From: Micromonospora sp. R77
GTDB lineage: Bacteria > Actinomycetota > Actinomycetes > Mycobacteriales > Micromonosporaceae
DNA length: 64,000 nt
Assembly (NCBI RefSeq): GCF_022747945.1
Contig: NZ_JALDST010000001.1
Location: 558,001-622,000, forward strand
Direction: 5' to 3'
How positions within the stretch are numbered: the stretch's first letter is position 1; each line of letters starts with the position of its first letter. The notes under the pieces were generated by a model that searched no databases, had not been told where the DNA came from, and saw nothing but the letters and a program-made list of their open reading frames with translations. A program made the position numbers and the translations under genes. Shown in pieces: positions 7,207 through 18,046 of this stretch.

Positions 7207-7434
7207 TCATGTAGAGCGCTTCCCTGATCGCGGGCTGGCAGCATCCCCCTCACTCCAAATCGAAATTACATGGCCATCTCCATATTCCTCAGAAACGAGG
7301 GACCTAGCTTCTTCCAGAGACCTGGCGAGAATACGTAGGCGGATGCCCGGCTTTTCTTCAATCCAGATCAGTCCCACATACTCGCGAATCGGCTGACTCT
7401 CGTCGACGCTCACGTCGATCTCCACAACGGTCAC
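7207..7434 (-). CDS. Small protein overlapping the RHS toxin gene, candidate immunity protein
   Basis: 75 residues from GTG 7434, which overlaps the stop of the RHS gene by four bases (GTGA); an in-frame TTG at 7452 is the alternative. The product is acidic, for example VVEIDVSVDESQPIREYVGL and SLEEARSLVSEEYGDGHVIS, with alternating strand-like segments and no membrane or export signal. I do not recognise the family. Polymorphic RHS toxins are followed immediately by a small cytoplasmic immunity gene, and size, position, charge and coupling all fit. The role is inferred from position only. Confidence 0.6.
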   Translation of the reverse strand: MTVVEIDVSVDESQPIREYVGLIWIEEKPGIRLRILARSLEEARSLVSEEYGDGHVISIWSEGDAASPRSGKRST

Positions 7435-10400
7435 TTGAAGGATGCAAGACAAACGGCGCTGTTGCAGAAGCCGCCGATAATTGTACCCGGCCCTTGAAGC
7501 ACCTGCTGCACCTCAGCAGGAGACATCGACGGCAGGTTGTGGACAGTAACTCCAGGGAGACTACCAAACCTTGCGACATCATCAGCATAGAAGCCGGCAT
7601 CAGAGATCAGTGAGCCGTCGGGGAGCCCGTGGGCGCCGCTGATGATGTGCACTTCGTCGCCCCGCATTAAGGCGCCGTTGACGATGCCCACGAAGTCATT
7701 TTGAGCGATCTCTCCACTAGAAACAAACAGACGCCCTCCGGCCGCGTTGACACCTTCCTCTGATATCACACCGCCGAATTGACTTATGCCGCGCGAACTA
7801 GCTGTTGCCGGCCGGAGAAGTCTTGAACCTGCAACAACTCCCCCCGACGCGGCGAGCGCCGGAGCATAAATCACTAAGGCTACAGCGATGATGTCTACAA
7901 GCTTCCTCGTTATACATACAACAGAGTTAGCACAGCTTGTGTCATCAAGATATTTTTCGACGTTTCTGCAGTCGTTGAACTTGGCGCACTGAATCATCGG
8001 TGATCCCGCCACGCACTTTTGCGCCAAGCAAAGCCACTGTCCAGTTGAAACCGCATCAGGAACCACTTTCTTCGTCTTGCGCGAGGAAGGTGACTCCGGA
8101 TCCAAGTGGATGCAGCGTGATTGACACCTGAGATTGGTTGGATTCCACCTGCGCTTCTCGTTGTCCTGCCGCTGCTCCGCCTTGCACTCCGATCCGCAAC
8201 CAGCGCCGCCATACCTCAGTTCGGTGTTGATTTGGGAGTGGCGCGACGGCTTCCCACCGGCCCATTGGGCGTCCTCTGGACTAAGCCCACTCGGGTCGCT
8301 TGAGGTGACCGGACTATTGCTAGCGTAGGAATAGGCATTCCATTGCTGCGGATCTGCCAAGTCTTGTAGGGGGTCTACAGAGATGAATCGACCGAGATTG
8401 GGGTCGTATTCGCGTACGCCGAGGTGGATCAACCCGGTGGGACTGTTATCGCCACCAACGAAACCCTTGGGGTTGACCCAGGAGACTTGTGACCCGCGGG
8501 AGTTTCCGTAGGGGGTTTGGTAGCGGTGGGCAACAGTCTGTGTGCTCGAGTTGCTGACCGTGGCGTATTGGGTGCCTTGATGGTCAGCGAACAACCAGGT
8601 GAGGGCGCCAGCAGTGCGGGAGGCGATGAGCTTGCCACCGAACGTGTAATAGCGTGTCGTATTGCGATTAGTGCCGTTCCAGCGGATTTCCATATCCGGC
8701 AGGTAGAGGGTAGTGCCGGTAGCATCTCTCCGGATGAGGCGGTTGCCGCCGACGTCATAAATGTTGCTGCCAGCCGTAGGAGCATCGCCGGAAATGCTGG
8801 TGAGGTGTCCCTCGGGGTCCCAGGACAGGTTTTGAGAAGCGCTTCCTGAAGCACAGGCGTTGGTGCTGCTGCCGGCGGGTCGGCAGGTGGTGTTCCCGGC
8901 GTTGTCGTAGGCGTAGGCGTTGGTGACGGTCGGTTGCCCGGGTGTTTCGGTGGTGACGGCGGTCGTGGCGTGCGGTTGCACTACGTCCTTGCCGCCGGCG
9001 GGGACGATGTAGCTGTGTTTGGTGTCGCCGCCGCTGGTGTGGGCGGTGTCGGTGAGGCGGTTGCCGACCTTGTCGAAGGTCCAGTCGTGCCAGTAGGGGG
9101 CTGGGCCGCCGAGGTTCCCGACCGACGGTGCGGTCGTGCAGTCGACGCCGGACTTGGGGGTCCAGGCGGTGGTGAGCCGGCCGAGCGGGTCCTGCTGGAA
9201 GCACTGGGTGTCGGTCGGGCCGACCTGGGGTTGGTCGGTGATGGAGGTGATGTTGCCGGCGTCGTCGGTGTCGTAGGTGCGGTTGGAGACGGTGCCGGTG
9301 GAGGTTTCGGGTTTGACGTGAGTGTTGGTGAGCCGGCGGGTGGTCAGGTCGTAGGTGTTGGTCTCGTCGACGTAGTTGCCGGCGTTGGATTTGCGGGTGG
9401 TGAGGGTGGGTTCGCCGTAGGCGGTGTACTGCTGTCCGATGACGTAGCTGCCGCCGTAGGTGGAGCCGGTAGTGAGGGTGACGGGCAGGCCGGAGGTGGC
9501 ATCGTAGGTGGTGGTGACGGTTTCGCTGGCGCTGAGGTCACCGGCGGCGGGCATGGTGACGCTGCTGGGTGAGCCGTCTTGCTCCCGGTAGCCGTAGCCG
9601 ATCTCCCAGGTGGTGTTCAGGCCGGTTTCCGTGGCGGGGATGACGTACTGCACCGCGCCGGGCTGGTAGCGCTTGGTGAAAGAGAGGAACCGTTGCTTGT
9701 AGGCGTTGGTGGAGCCGGGTGGGTCGAAGCGGGTGGCTTCGGTGAGCTGTCCCCGGACGACCTCACCGCCGAACATGATGTCGGTCTTGTCGTACTTCCA
9801 GCTCGCCCGCTTGGTGGCGGTGGAGATGGTGTCGTCGTAGAGACCGATTTTGCGTCCGAGTGTGTCGTACTGATAGGCCAAGACCTCGCCCCGTGCGTCG
9901 GTGGTGGTGGCGAGGTCGTCGGTGTCGTAGTACGTGCTGTTGGTGGTGCCCTTGTCGGGGTCGCTACTGGAGGTTTGGCGGCCCTTGACGTCGAAAGCGT
10001 AGGTCCATTCGTTGCCGTCGGCGTCGGCGACGGTGGTCAGCTTGCCCTTGCGGTTGTAGGTGTAGCGGGTGCTCTGGTAGGCGCCGTCGATGCCCTGGCT
10101 GGTGATGTGCTGCCGCAGCTCGATGATGCGGCCTTGAGCGTCCGTGACGGTGGTGGTGGGAGTACCGCCCTTGGGTGGGGTGACGCTGGTTCGGTCGCCG
10201 AGGTAGGTGGTGGTGGTGCGCCACTTCTCGACCTGGCTGATGACCTCGTCGGTGCCGAGAAGGATGCTGGCGGTGGGGCGGGACGCGTCGTCGTAGACGG
10301 TGCGGGTCACGGCGGGCACCGACGACTCAGGCTGGGCCCACAGGGTGCCCGATGGCGCGCCGATCTTGCCGTGGGCGGCGTAGGTCGCGTCGACACGACC

Positions 10401-13400
10401 TGACTTGTCGTAGATCGTGTCGGTGATGACACGGTCACCGTTCGCGCCGGTGGACTGTGTCTGGCGGGGCCGCAGCAGGGCGTCGAAGATCTGATACGTG
10501 GTCAGATATCCGCCGCCGGCGTGGAGGGTCCTGACCTGGACGTACGGGTATGCGTTGCGACCCGACGCGTAGGAGTAGCTGTAAGAGGCCGACGGCGTGG
10601 CCTCGCGGTTGGCGCGGTCCCAGCCGACGGCCCATACCTTGCTGACCCGGCCGAGCGGGTCGTAGGTGCTGTCCTTGACGCGGCCGTTGGGGTCGGTGGT
10701 CTTGACCGGTGCTCCCCAGTAGGGGGCGTTGGTGACGGTGGTGCTCCAGTCGGTGCCCCCGTTGGGGTCGGGGCTCTTCGTGGTGACGGAAGCGACCGGG
10801 CCGGTGGCCGGCGTATAGGTGGTGAGGGTGGTGTTGCCGCGTACATCCGTGGCAGAGGCGAGGCGACCGAATACGTCCTGGGTGCTCTGGGCGGTGGTTT
10901 GCCAGGTGGTGCCGGTGGATGCGGACCACGTCTTGAGCTTCTCCACCTTGGTGACCGCACCGTAGGTGGGTTCAATGTCCGGGTTGGCAGCGCCGTCGTA
11001 GGTGTTGCGGGTGTCGGAGATGATGTCGTTGGTGCTGGTCGGATTTTGGCCGCAGGCCAGCCCGGTTGTCGTGGTTTGTTTGACCGTGCCGGTGATGTTC
11101 GCGTTGGTGTTGCGGTTGTACGTGAGCGTCGTGCACTGCTCGTCGCCGGTCGTGGGCCACTCGCCGTCGTCCTGTGTCCAGGTGACGGTGCCGTAGGAGT
11201 CGTCGAAGCTCGCCTGGGTGCGCGTAGTGCGCCAGCCGTCCTGTCCGTCGACGCCGAGCGCGGTCGCCTGGTAGGTGGTCTTCGTGTTGACGAACCGGGC
11301 GGTGACGGCGTCGCCGTTGATGGTGCGCGTCGCGGTTTCCGGGGAGCGCCAGGGTACGTGGACGGTCTTGCTGACCGGCTTGGTGAGAGTGCCGTTGTAG
11401 ACGACCTCCTCGCGGATCATGCCGGCGAACTGGTCCTCGTCGTAGACGGTCTCCGAGCCCAATGACGCGCCGATGGCGACGGTGCGGCTGCCGCCGGCGG
11501 TGTTGAGGCGGTCGCCGTGCATGCCCTGCAGGAAGGTGGTGCGGGTCAGGGTCTGCCGGGGTGCGTCACCGGTGCGGGTTTCGACGGTGCGGTAGCCGCG
11601 GAACTGGCTCCACGTCTTGCGCTTGGGTTTGATGAGCCCGTCGTCGTCGGCGTAGTGCCAGGCCGGGTCACCGAGGTAGTCGTAGAAGGTGTTCTGCACG
11701 GGGGCCTGGTAGTCGAGGCCGTCGACGACAGCGGGGATGTCGGACTGGGACACCTGCCGGACGACGTACTTGTGCCACCACTCGCGGATGTCCGGGCCGT
11801 CAGGGTTGTAGGGATCCGGCCCGATGACCGGGTAACAAAGCTTTGTGTTGGTCTCCGGCGCGCTGGGCAGATTGCTGGAGGAGCATTCGCGGTCGCTGTA
11901 AGTGACCTGGATCTTGGATCCAGTTTCGGTGATGATGTTGCCGATCCGGTTGCGGTTGTTCGTGGTGTTGTGCGAGGCGAGGACCCGGTTCTGCAGGGAC
12001 GTGGGTTCGAACGTCACCGGCGGCAAAGCGATCGGGGCGAGGTTGTCGGGAACGGTGGCGGTGGATCCGGTGGCAGTGGTGTTGGTGACCAGACCGGTGT
12101 GCACGATGGAGGCCAGCCACATGCCGGCGTAGTCGCTGCCGTCACCGACCGACGGGTACGTGTGCGTAAACGTCCAGGAGTCGACGTCCTGCCAGGCCGG
12201 GGTGGTCTTGGTGGTGTCCCACACGCGGGTCGTCACCTTCGCCAGCCGCTTGGTGGACCAGAACGTGGGCGCGTAGTTGGTGCCGCAGGTGGTGGCGGTA
12301 GAGGTGCATTCCTGGTCCCAGGGGACGTCTTTCCAGCTGACACCGGGGCTGTGGTTGGTGCAGTTCGAGTCGCAGCGGTCCAGGGCGGTGAACGTGACCT
12401 GCCCGGTGGAGATGATGGATCGGCTCCCGGACCGGTCCCAGGTGCCGTAATCGATGCGGCTCAGCGTGCCACCACGGGTGTAGACGGCCTTGTCGCTGGC
12501 GTTGAGGTTCTTGCCGTACCGGTTCGTCTCCGGGCTGTACCAGTAGGACATGGTGTTGCCGCGGGGGTCGACAACGTAGTCGAGGTTCCACCGCCAGGCC
12601 TGGTTGCAGAACGACGTCGCGAAGGTGCCACCGTTGCACGGCTCATTAGTGTGGTTCCCGGCGACCGGGACGGTCCACGTAGAGTTCGTGGCGGTGCTCT
12701 GGCCGGGTGGGTTGTTCAGGCCGAAGAAGTACTGGGTGCCGTCGGTGGTGGTGACCTTCCAGTGCTCACCGCCGTTGGCGCCGTTACTAGCCCCGGGTAG
12801 CTTCTCGATCTTCGCGCCGTCCTCGTCGCGGGAGTGCCAGCCCTTGCCGGCTTCGAAGACCAGTTCGCTGCCGCCACCGTTGAGGGACATGGTCGCGTTG
12901 TAGGAGCGCCAGCACAGGTCGCCGGTCTTCACCGTGTTGTTGGCCGAGCCGGCCATGTCCTCGCTGCACGGCACGTAGCTACGTTCGATGAACCCGGGTG
13001 AGTAGTCGAAGCCCTCACCGACCCACGACGGTTGGCTGTTCTCCGCGCTCGAGCGCCCGTCGACAGTTCCGGAGGAGTAGGCCAGGGACACCTTCGGCGC
13101 CAAACCGGCCGCCGGCGGGACGCGCATGTCGTAGGACCAGGTGAAGTTGCCGGTCGATCCGCCGGAGGACCAGGTAGAAGACGCGGCCAGCGGCGTGGCG
13201 GAGTAGTCACCCTGCACACCAGCGGGACCTGCCGCGAGGGCCATCACCGTGCCAGCCGACCCTACGGCCACCCGGGCGCTCACGGTCCCCTCTGCGACGG
13301 AATTGACCGACTTCACCGCGGTCGCTCGGCAGTCGGCTGCGGAGGGGGTCGTCAGAGCACAGGATGGGAGCGTCCATAGCTTGAGCCGTGAGGACCAGTT

Positions 13401-14015
13401 TCCGCCATAGGCGTGGCGGAAGGTGCTGTAGTCGACGGTGACATCAACGTCCGCCGGCCCTGCCGCACCCTCAGGACGGAGGGTCAGCAGGAGGCCGTTT
13501 CGCCAGGCGCTGGGGCTCTTGCCGCGGTCGTGGACCTCGACATCGACTCCGGTGACGGTGCGGCCGGTGGTGGTCGCGGCACGGGTCACCGTGACCGGCA
13601 GGCTTCCGACACGGGCAGGGATGGCGGCTGCGGCGCGAGTGGTGGTCGCCGGTAGGGCGGCGCGGGCTCGGCCCGGCGCCGGCCAAATCGGCTTGGCCCA
13701 CGTCGCGGTCTTCGCCGGCTTGGTCGGCAGCGCCTTGTGCTTCGCCGGTCCGCCGATCGAGTCGAGCTTCTCGACCGGGACGCTGTGGTGCGTCGGGTGT
13801 GGCTTGGCCTGCGCCGGGGGTACTGCGAGCGCGCCGGCGCTGAGGATCGCGGTCAGGGTCGCCGCGATCAGGCGACGTGGCGTGGACAGCATTCGAGTCC
13901 GGTGGGGTCGGTTGGTCGGGGTCGGCACCTTGTGCAGGTCCTCTCGGGTGATCCTCCGGCGAGGTGCCGGTTCCTGATCGTGCAGCTGGTCAGCGGCGTG
14001 CGGTGGCGTGGTCAT
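7431..14015 (-). CDS. Secreted RHS/YD-repeat polymorphic toxin protein
   Basis: 2194 residues from ATG 14015, which overlaps the stop of the LamG gene (ATGA). An export signal with basic residues and hydrophobic RLIAATLTAILSAGALAV ends at about residue 70 with an AxA-type site (PAQA). The body has a conserved actinobacterial N-terminal region, then many YD repeats, for example YDTLGRKIGLYDDT and YNRKGKLTTVADADGNEWTY. The RHS core closes with GLIHLGVREYDPNLGRFISV followed by DPLQDL...SSDPSGLSP at about residue 1911. The remaining 283 residues are variable, Cys-rich at first, with one hydrophobic stretch, and end in a small domain carrying SGAHG (His near 2129) and GGFCNS (Cys near 2184). RHS shells encapsulate and deliver such C-terminal toxins. 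The toxin activity itself is unknown. Confidence 0.9.
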   Translation of the reverse strand: MTTPPHAADQLHDQEPAPRRRITREDLHKVPTPTNRPHRTRMLSTPRRLIAATLTAILSAGALAVPPAQAKPHPTHHSVPVEKLDSIGGPAKHKALPTKPAKTATWAKPIWPAPGRARAALPATTTRAAAAIPARVGSLPVTVTRAATTTGRTVTGVDVEVHDRGKSPSAWRNGLLLTLRPEGAAGPADVDVTVDYSTFRHAYGGNWSSRLKLWTLPSCALTTPSAADCRATAVKSVNSVAEGTVSARVAVGSAGTVMALAAGPAGVQGDYSATPLAASSTWSSGGSTGNFTWSYDMRVPPAAGLAPKVSLAYSSGTVDGRSSAENSQPSWVGEGFDYSPGFIERSYVPCSEDMAGSANNTVKTGDLCWRSYNATMSLNGGGSELVFEAGKGWHSRDEDGAKIEKLPGASNGANGGEHWKVTTTDGTQYFFGLNNPPGQSTATNSTWTVPVAGNHTNEPCNGGTFATSFCNQAWRWNLDYVVDPRGNTMSYWYSPETNRYGKNLNASDKAVYTRGGTLSRIDYGTWDRSGSRSIISTGQVTFTALDRCDSNCTNHSPGVSWKDVPWDQECTSTATTCGTNYAPTFWSTKRLAKVTTRVWDTTKTTPAWQDVDSWTFTHTYPSVGDGSDYAGMWLASIVHTGLVTNTTATGSTATVPDNLAPIALPPVTFEPTSLQNRVLASHNTTNNRNRIGNIITETGSKIQVTYSDRECSSSNLPSAPETNTKLCYPVIGPDPYNPDGPDIREWWHKYVVRQVSQSDIPAVVDGLDYQAPVQNTFYDYLGDPAWHYADDDGLIKPKRKTWSQFRGYRTVETRTGDAPRQTLTRTTFLQGMHGDRLNTAGGSRTVAIGASLGSETVYDEDQFAGMIREEVVYNGTLTKPVSKTVHVPWRSPETATRTINGDAVTARFVNTKTTYQATALGVDGQDGWRTTRTQASFDDSYGTVTWTQDDGEWPTTGDEQCTTLTYNRNTNANITGTVKQTTTTGLACGQNPTSTNDIISDTRNTYDGAANPDIEPTYGAVTKVEKLKTWSASTGTTWQTTAQSTQDVFGRLASATDVRGNTTLTTYTPATGPVASVTTKSPDPNGGTDWSTTVTNAPYWGAPVKTTDPNGRVKDSTYDPLGRVSKVWAVGWDRANREATPSASYSYSYASGRNAYPYVQVRTLHAGGGYLTTYQIFDALLRPRQTQSTGANGDRVITDTIYDKSGRVDATYAAHGKIGAPSGTLWAQPESSVPAVTRTVYDDASRPTASILLGTDEVISQVEKWRTTTTYLGDRTSVTPPKGGTPTTTVTDAQGRIIELRQHITSQGIDGAYQSTRYTYNRKGKLTTVADADGNEWTYAFDVKGRQTSSSDPDKGTTNSTYYDTDDLATTTDARGEVLAYQYDTLGRKIGLYDDTISTATKRASWKYDKTDIMFGGEVVRGQLTEATRFDPPGSTNAYKQRFLSFTKRYQPGAVQYVIPATETGLNTTWEIGYGYREQDGSPSSVTMPAAGDLSASETVTTTYDATSGLPVTLTTGSTYGGSYVIGQQYTAYGEPTLTTRKSNAGNYVDETNTYDLTTRRLTNTHVKPETSTGTVSNRTYDTDDAGNITSITDQPQVGPTDTQCFQQDPLGRLTTAWTPKSGVDCTTAPSVGNLGGPAPYWHDWTFDKVGNRLTDTAHTSGGDTKHSYIVPAGGKDVVQPHATTAVTTETPGQPTVTNAYAYDNAGNTTCRPAGSSTNACASGSASQNLSWDPEGHLTSISGDAPTAGSNIYDVGGNRLIRRDATGTTLYLPDMEIRWNGTNRNTTRYYTFGGKLIASRTAGALTWLFADHQGTQYATVSNSSTQTVAHRYQTPYGNSRGSQVSWVNPKGFVGGDNSPTGLIHLGVREYDPNLGRFISVDPLQDLADPQQWNAYSYASNSPVTSSDPSGLSPEDAQWAGGKPSRHSQINTELRYGGAGCGSECKAEQRQDNEKRRWNPTNLRCQSRCIHLDPESPSSRKTKKVVPDAVSTGQWLCLAQKCVAGSPMIQCAKFNDCRNVEKYLDDTSCANSVVCITRKLVDIIAVALVIYAPALAASGGVVAGSRLLRPATASSRGISQFGGVISEEGVNAAGGRLFVSSGEIAQNDFVGIVNGALMRGDEVHIISGAHGLPDGSLISDAGFYADDVARFGSLPGVTVHNLPSMSPAEVQQVLQGPGTIIGGFCNSAVCLASFK

Positions 14016-17000
14016 TCGTCGCCCGTCTGGCTGACCTGCGTGTCGTAGAGGTCGCGCACGCCGCCGTCGGTGAACGCGCCTTGGTAGGCGACCACGTCGT
14101 CCACGCCGCCACGGAACCAGTCGGTGAACCCGGCGGGCTGGTCGGAGCGGCCGACCACGAACGGTCCGGTGGCGTTCCATCGCTGCCAGGCGGCGGCCAT
14201 CGGTGTGGTGGCCGCGAGCTTCCCGTCGACGTAAAGGCGGATTTGGCGGTGCTCGACGTCGAGCACCCCCGTCAGCTGGTGCCATTCCGTCGGGTCCGTC
14301 GCGGCGGCAGCCGCGGTGGTGATGGCGGTGGTGTTGGTCGCGCCCGCGCGGATCGTGAACGCCCACTGCCCGCCGGAGGTGTCGGTGAACTGCAGGTCGA
14401 AACCGCTGTATCCGGAGGCGTGGTCCTGCGACAGGACCGTCTGCCGGCCAGTTGCGGCGTCCACCCGCGCCCACGCCGACACCGTGAACGAGGCGTCTGT
14501 GCGCACCACCGCCCCGTCGCTCCAGTTCGGGTTGATCTCATCCCCGAGGTTGTTTTGGGCGCGGCCGTACTCCTGGGTGACCTGGTTGTAGTGCGGATCG
14601 GCCGGATCCTCAACGAAGTGAGAGCCGTCCAGCAGCAACGCCTTGTTGCGCTGCCCGTAACCGACCCAGGTGCCTTCGGTGAGAGCGAGTTGCCGGCTGA
14701 AGTCGCCCACCTCTGCTACCCGGCAGGTAGCCGGGTCCGGGGTGATCTCGTAGCAGGGGTAGGCGTTCTTGAAGTCCCATGCGGAGGTTTTCGGGGCGGT
14801 GACCATGCCCGGCTCGTTGTAGGGGTAGGCATCCGTGGCCAGGCTGCCGGTGAAGTCTTGGGCTACCAGGACCCGGTCGTAGACCTGCACGTCGGCGATG
14901 GCTCCGGTGAACCATTTCGCTGGCGTCGTGTTGAAGCCACGGCCGATGGAGAAGATCCCGGTCGCTGCCCAGGGTGTGGCCGCTCGGTCGGCGTCACCGA
15001 CCAGTGTGCCGTTGACGTAGAGCTGCATCTTGCCCGACGGCCGGTCGAACACCCCCGCCACGTGGGTCCACTTCCCCACGTCGGCGGATGTCAGGGCGGC
15101 GACCGCAGCCGCGGAGCGGGTCGCGCTGGTCTGGTCCGGGGTGTCCTTCATGACGAACGCCCATCGCGGCGTCAACGGCGATCCCGCCATCCGCACGCCG
15201 AGCTGGAACCCTGCGGCGCTCGTGCCGTCCTGGCTGACCGCGACGTTGTCCTCACTGGTCGGCAGCGCCGACAGTCGCACCCACGCCGCCACGCTAAACG
15301 ACTGGGTCGTGTCCACCACCGGCTGGTTGTGGTTCAACGCCGAGGATGACCCGTTGAAAGTCGGGCTCGCGGCCCCGGGCAGCCGCAGATTCGGCGACCA
15401 GGTCACGCCCGTCGGAGCCAGCGGAGTGGCGATCGGCGCCCCAACCCGGTCGTCGGTCAGCGCCTGGGTCTGGTTGACTCCCGGCCGTGTCTCCAGCTTC
15501 CACCAGTTCGCCGGCGGCGCCGGCCGCTCCACAATGAAGGCCACCGACCCCTGCCCCTCTGTCAAGGCGGAGTTGATCGCCGACACGTACAGGATGTTCT
15601 CCCCAAACTTCGGGGCGGTCAGAGTCACCGTCGCCGTGCGAACACCCGCCCCCGTGGCCGTGATCTCCGTCGTGGGCGGAGAGCTCCAGCCGTAGCGGAA
15701 CTTCATCACCGTCGACGTGTTCGACGACAGCGTGAACACGCCCTTCTCCCCCGGCCCCGCAGGCAGGGTCGTCACCGTCGCGGTCACGTCCGGGTAACTC
15801 ACGTCGGTCGTGAACTCACACCACGCCGACCACGCGCTGGCCAGGTTGTACGGGGCCGGGTCGGTGGCCATCGCCCGGAACGCATACGACTTGCCGTTGA
15901 CCAGACCCGACAGCGCCGCCGTGGTCGACCGGCCGCCCGCCGGAACCGACGCGCCCGCCGGTGCCGGCTTACGCGGGGTGCTGTCGTTGTAGGTCCCCGT
16001 TGCGGGGATCTCCAACCACTCCCACTTCGTCGTCAACGCCTGCGTCCCGTCCGCGTCAGGAAACACCGCTGACAGGGCCGGCGTCAGCGTGCCGATGGTC
16101 GCTCGCACCCCGGCCGAGCAAGCGGCGCCGGTCGTCTGCAGTCCGTACGGCTGTCCCGGGTAGGAGCTGAAGTCGACGATCAACTTCACACTGTTCGGGA
16201 AAAACTTCTTCCACCGATCCTGGGTGGTCTCACCGCTGCCATTCCCCGCGCAGGCGCAGAACGCCAGCGTGATGTACGGAGCGGAGTTCGCCGCATGATC
16301 CTGGATCTTGCTCGTGATCACCGAGCTTTCGAAGGTGACCGTCATGTCCGGGTCCTTCGGGCCGCACCCGTCAGCCTCGTTGCCGTGCGAGTACGCGTTC
16401 TCGATAGCCTGCTTCATGGTCGGCGACCACTTTGTGCGCGGCGTCGAAGAGATCGGTCCCGCGTGCCACAGGTAGGTGATCGTGTCATCGCAGGAATAGG
16501 AGTGATCCAGCGTGGCCTGCACATAGGCCTTCGCGATGTACTTCTTCGCGATACCCGCCAGAGGGAAGTCGAAGAACGACCGATACAGCACCCCGGTGTC
16601 CGGGCTCTTACCGACCCGCGCGACGGTGACATCCGAGTTGGACGAGTTGTTGTTGGTCGCGTACGCCCACCGGCTCTTGCCCGTCGACCACGGCGGGTCG
16701 ATGAACACCGGGAACACCGCATCCCCGCCGGTCAACAAGGTCTGATCGGGGTGCAGCAGAACGTCTCCGTCGCTGGTCACCTCCGTCCGCACGGGCGCGT
16801 CGCAGCGGCGTCCCCAGGGCCCGCAGGCGACGATTCCGCCGCCGCCATGCCGGCGACGCGCGCCGTCGTCTGCGGTCGCGCCGCTGAACTCGGCGTCGAA
16901 TCCCACATCGTCGCCGTCGCCGACTCCGCCAACACCTGACCGTTAGCGACCGCACGCAACCCGCCGTCGCCGGCCTGAACGGCCCGCGCGTCACCACCGA

Positions 17001-17649
17001 TGTCGAACCGCAGCTGACGCAACGCCGGGTTCGCCGCCGCCTCCGGCGTCTTCACCACCAACACATGAGAAAAGCCCGTCCACGTCGCGCGCACCACCAG
17101 ATCCACACCCGGCAAGACCTCCGAATAGGTCGCCGACTCCCCCGCGACCGTCGGCGCCGGCAACGAACCACCCTGCCACGACAGACTGAAACTCATGCCC
17201 TGGCGCACCAGCGTCACCATCGGCCCGCTGCCACCAGAAGAGAACCGCACATCAGCCACCGACACCGCCGGACGCCACAACCCGTCCCCACCACGGACCA
17301 ACGACAGGTCCACGGGCGCCCACGACCCATCCGCGCGACGCGCCCGCTGGGGCACCACCCCTGACTCCTGCTGGAATCCGCCATCGGGCAACGCGAAGAC
17401 CTGCGTCAGCTCCGACCGCCCCGCGGCTACCTCCACCCGCTGCCCAGACTCCTCCGCCAAGCGCGAGGCAGCTGCCACGTCCCGCGCCACCAGCGGTCCC
17501 CTCGGCGCCGACGCAGCTGCCGCCGCTGGAGCACCCGGTGCCACCAACAAGCCTGCGAGAAGCACCATCGACAGCACCAGCGCCGAGCGCCGCCGTGGCC
17601 GATGAACAGCCGAGGAAGGACCAACCCATAGCCGGGCAGCAGTCACCAC
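14012..17649 (-). CDS. Secreted double-LamG protein upstream of the RHS toxin, one frameshift
   Basis: The gene reads in two frames: 17649 to about 16780 and about 16900 to 14012, which together give roughly 1200 residues. The first frame opens with an export signal (RRRSALVLSMVLLAGLLVAP... APAAAAA) and a conserved domain of unknown function. The second continues TSDGDVLLHPDQTLLTGGDA... FPVFIDPPWS, two segments that belong to one protein in related actinobacterial genes. Two LamG/concanavalin-type modules follow near the C-terminus, each with SFSVAAWVRL/SFTVSAWARV and LYVNG/LYVDG motifs. The join lies in a GC-rich run around 16800-16900, so a single missing or extra base is likely. The stop overlaps the RHS start, so the two are one unit. 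Probably a surface or partner protein for the RHS shell (inference). Confidence 0.75.
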
Positions 17650-18046
17650 AAGTCCCCCGTTGATTACCGTGAATGAAGTCGCCGAACTGTAGAGATCACG
17701 ATCACCTGCTGTAAAGATCCCTCACAACTTGCAAGGAGGATCCGGACACCTACACGCAGGGCAGGCACGAAAGCAACGCAGCGTGACCGGCCTGCACGCC
17801 CTGCCTGCAGGGCCTCGTGATCGCGAGGATTTCGTGACTGGCGTGCTCGGCGCTGGCACCTTCGAAGCCGCCGAAGAGGTCATCGCGGCGGCCGCCGTGT
17901 GCTGTCACTGGCCTCGCCGTTCGGCGCAAGGCAGCAGCGACGACCGCTCGATCACTCGCATGGGTGACGAACCGCCACAATCTCGTCTCCGGCCGCTAGC
18001 TTGGAAGAGGCCATGAGCAGGCAGGCGTGCCGATCGTGGAGGTCCC
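17650..18046. promoter_or_regulatory. Divergent spacer between toxin operon and recombinase
   Basis: No gene is supported in these 397 bases. Two near-identical 11-mers, CTGTAGAGATC and CTGTAAAGATC, occur about 22 bases apart around 17690-17720, just upstream of the LamG gene. They are relatively A/T-rich and could be promoter or regulator sites for the toxin operon. GGAGG at 18038-18044 is the ribosome site of the recombinase. Confidence 0.35.

Noticed and set aside
7014..7214. A 66-residue plus-strand open frame between the fragment mosaic and the immunity candidate
   Set aside because: No ribosome site, motif or conserved feature was seen, and it runs into the 3' end of the opposite gene.
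14016..14474. Upstream extension of the RHS frame giving a His/Arg-rich N-terminus
   Set aside because: This part overlaps the LamG coding sequence in another frame; ATG 14015 with the ATGA overlap and the following export signal is the better start.
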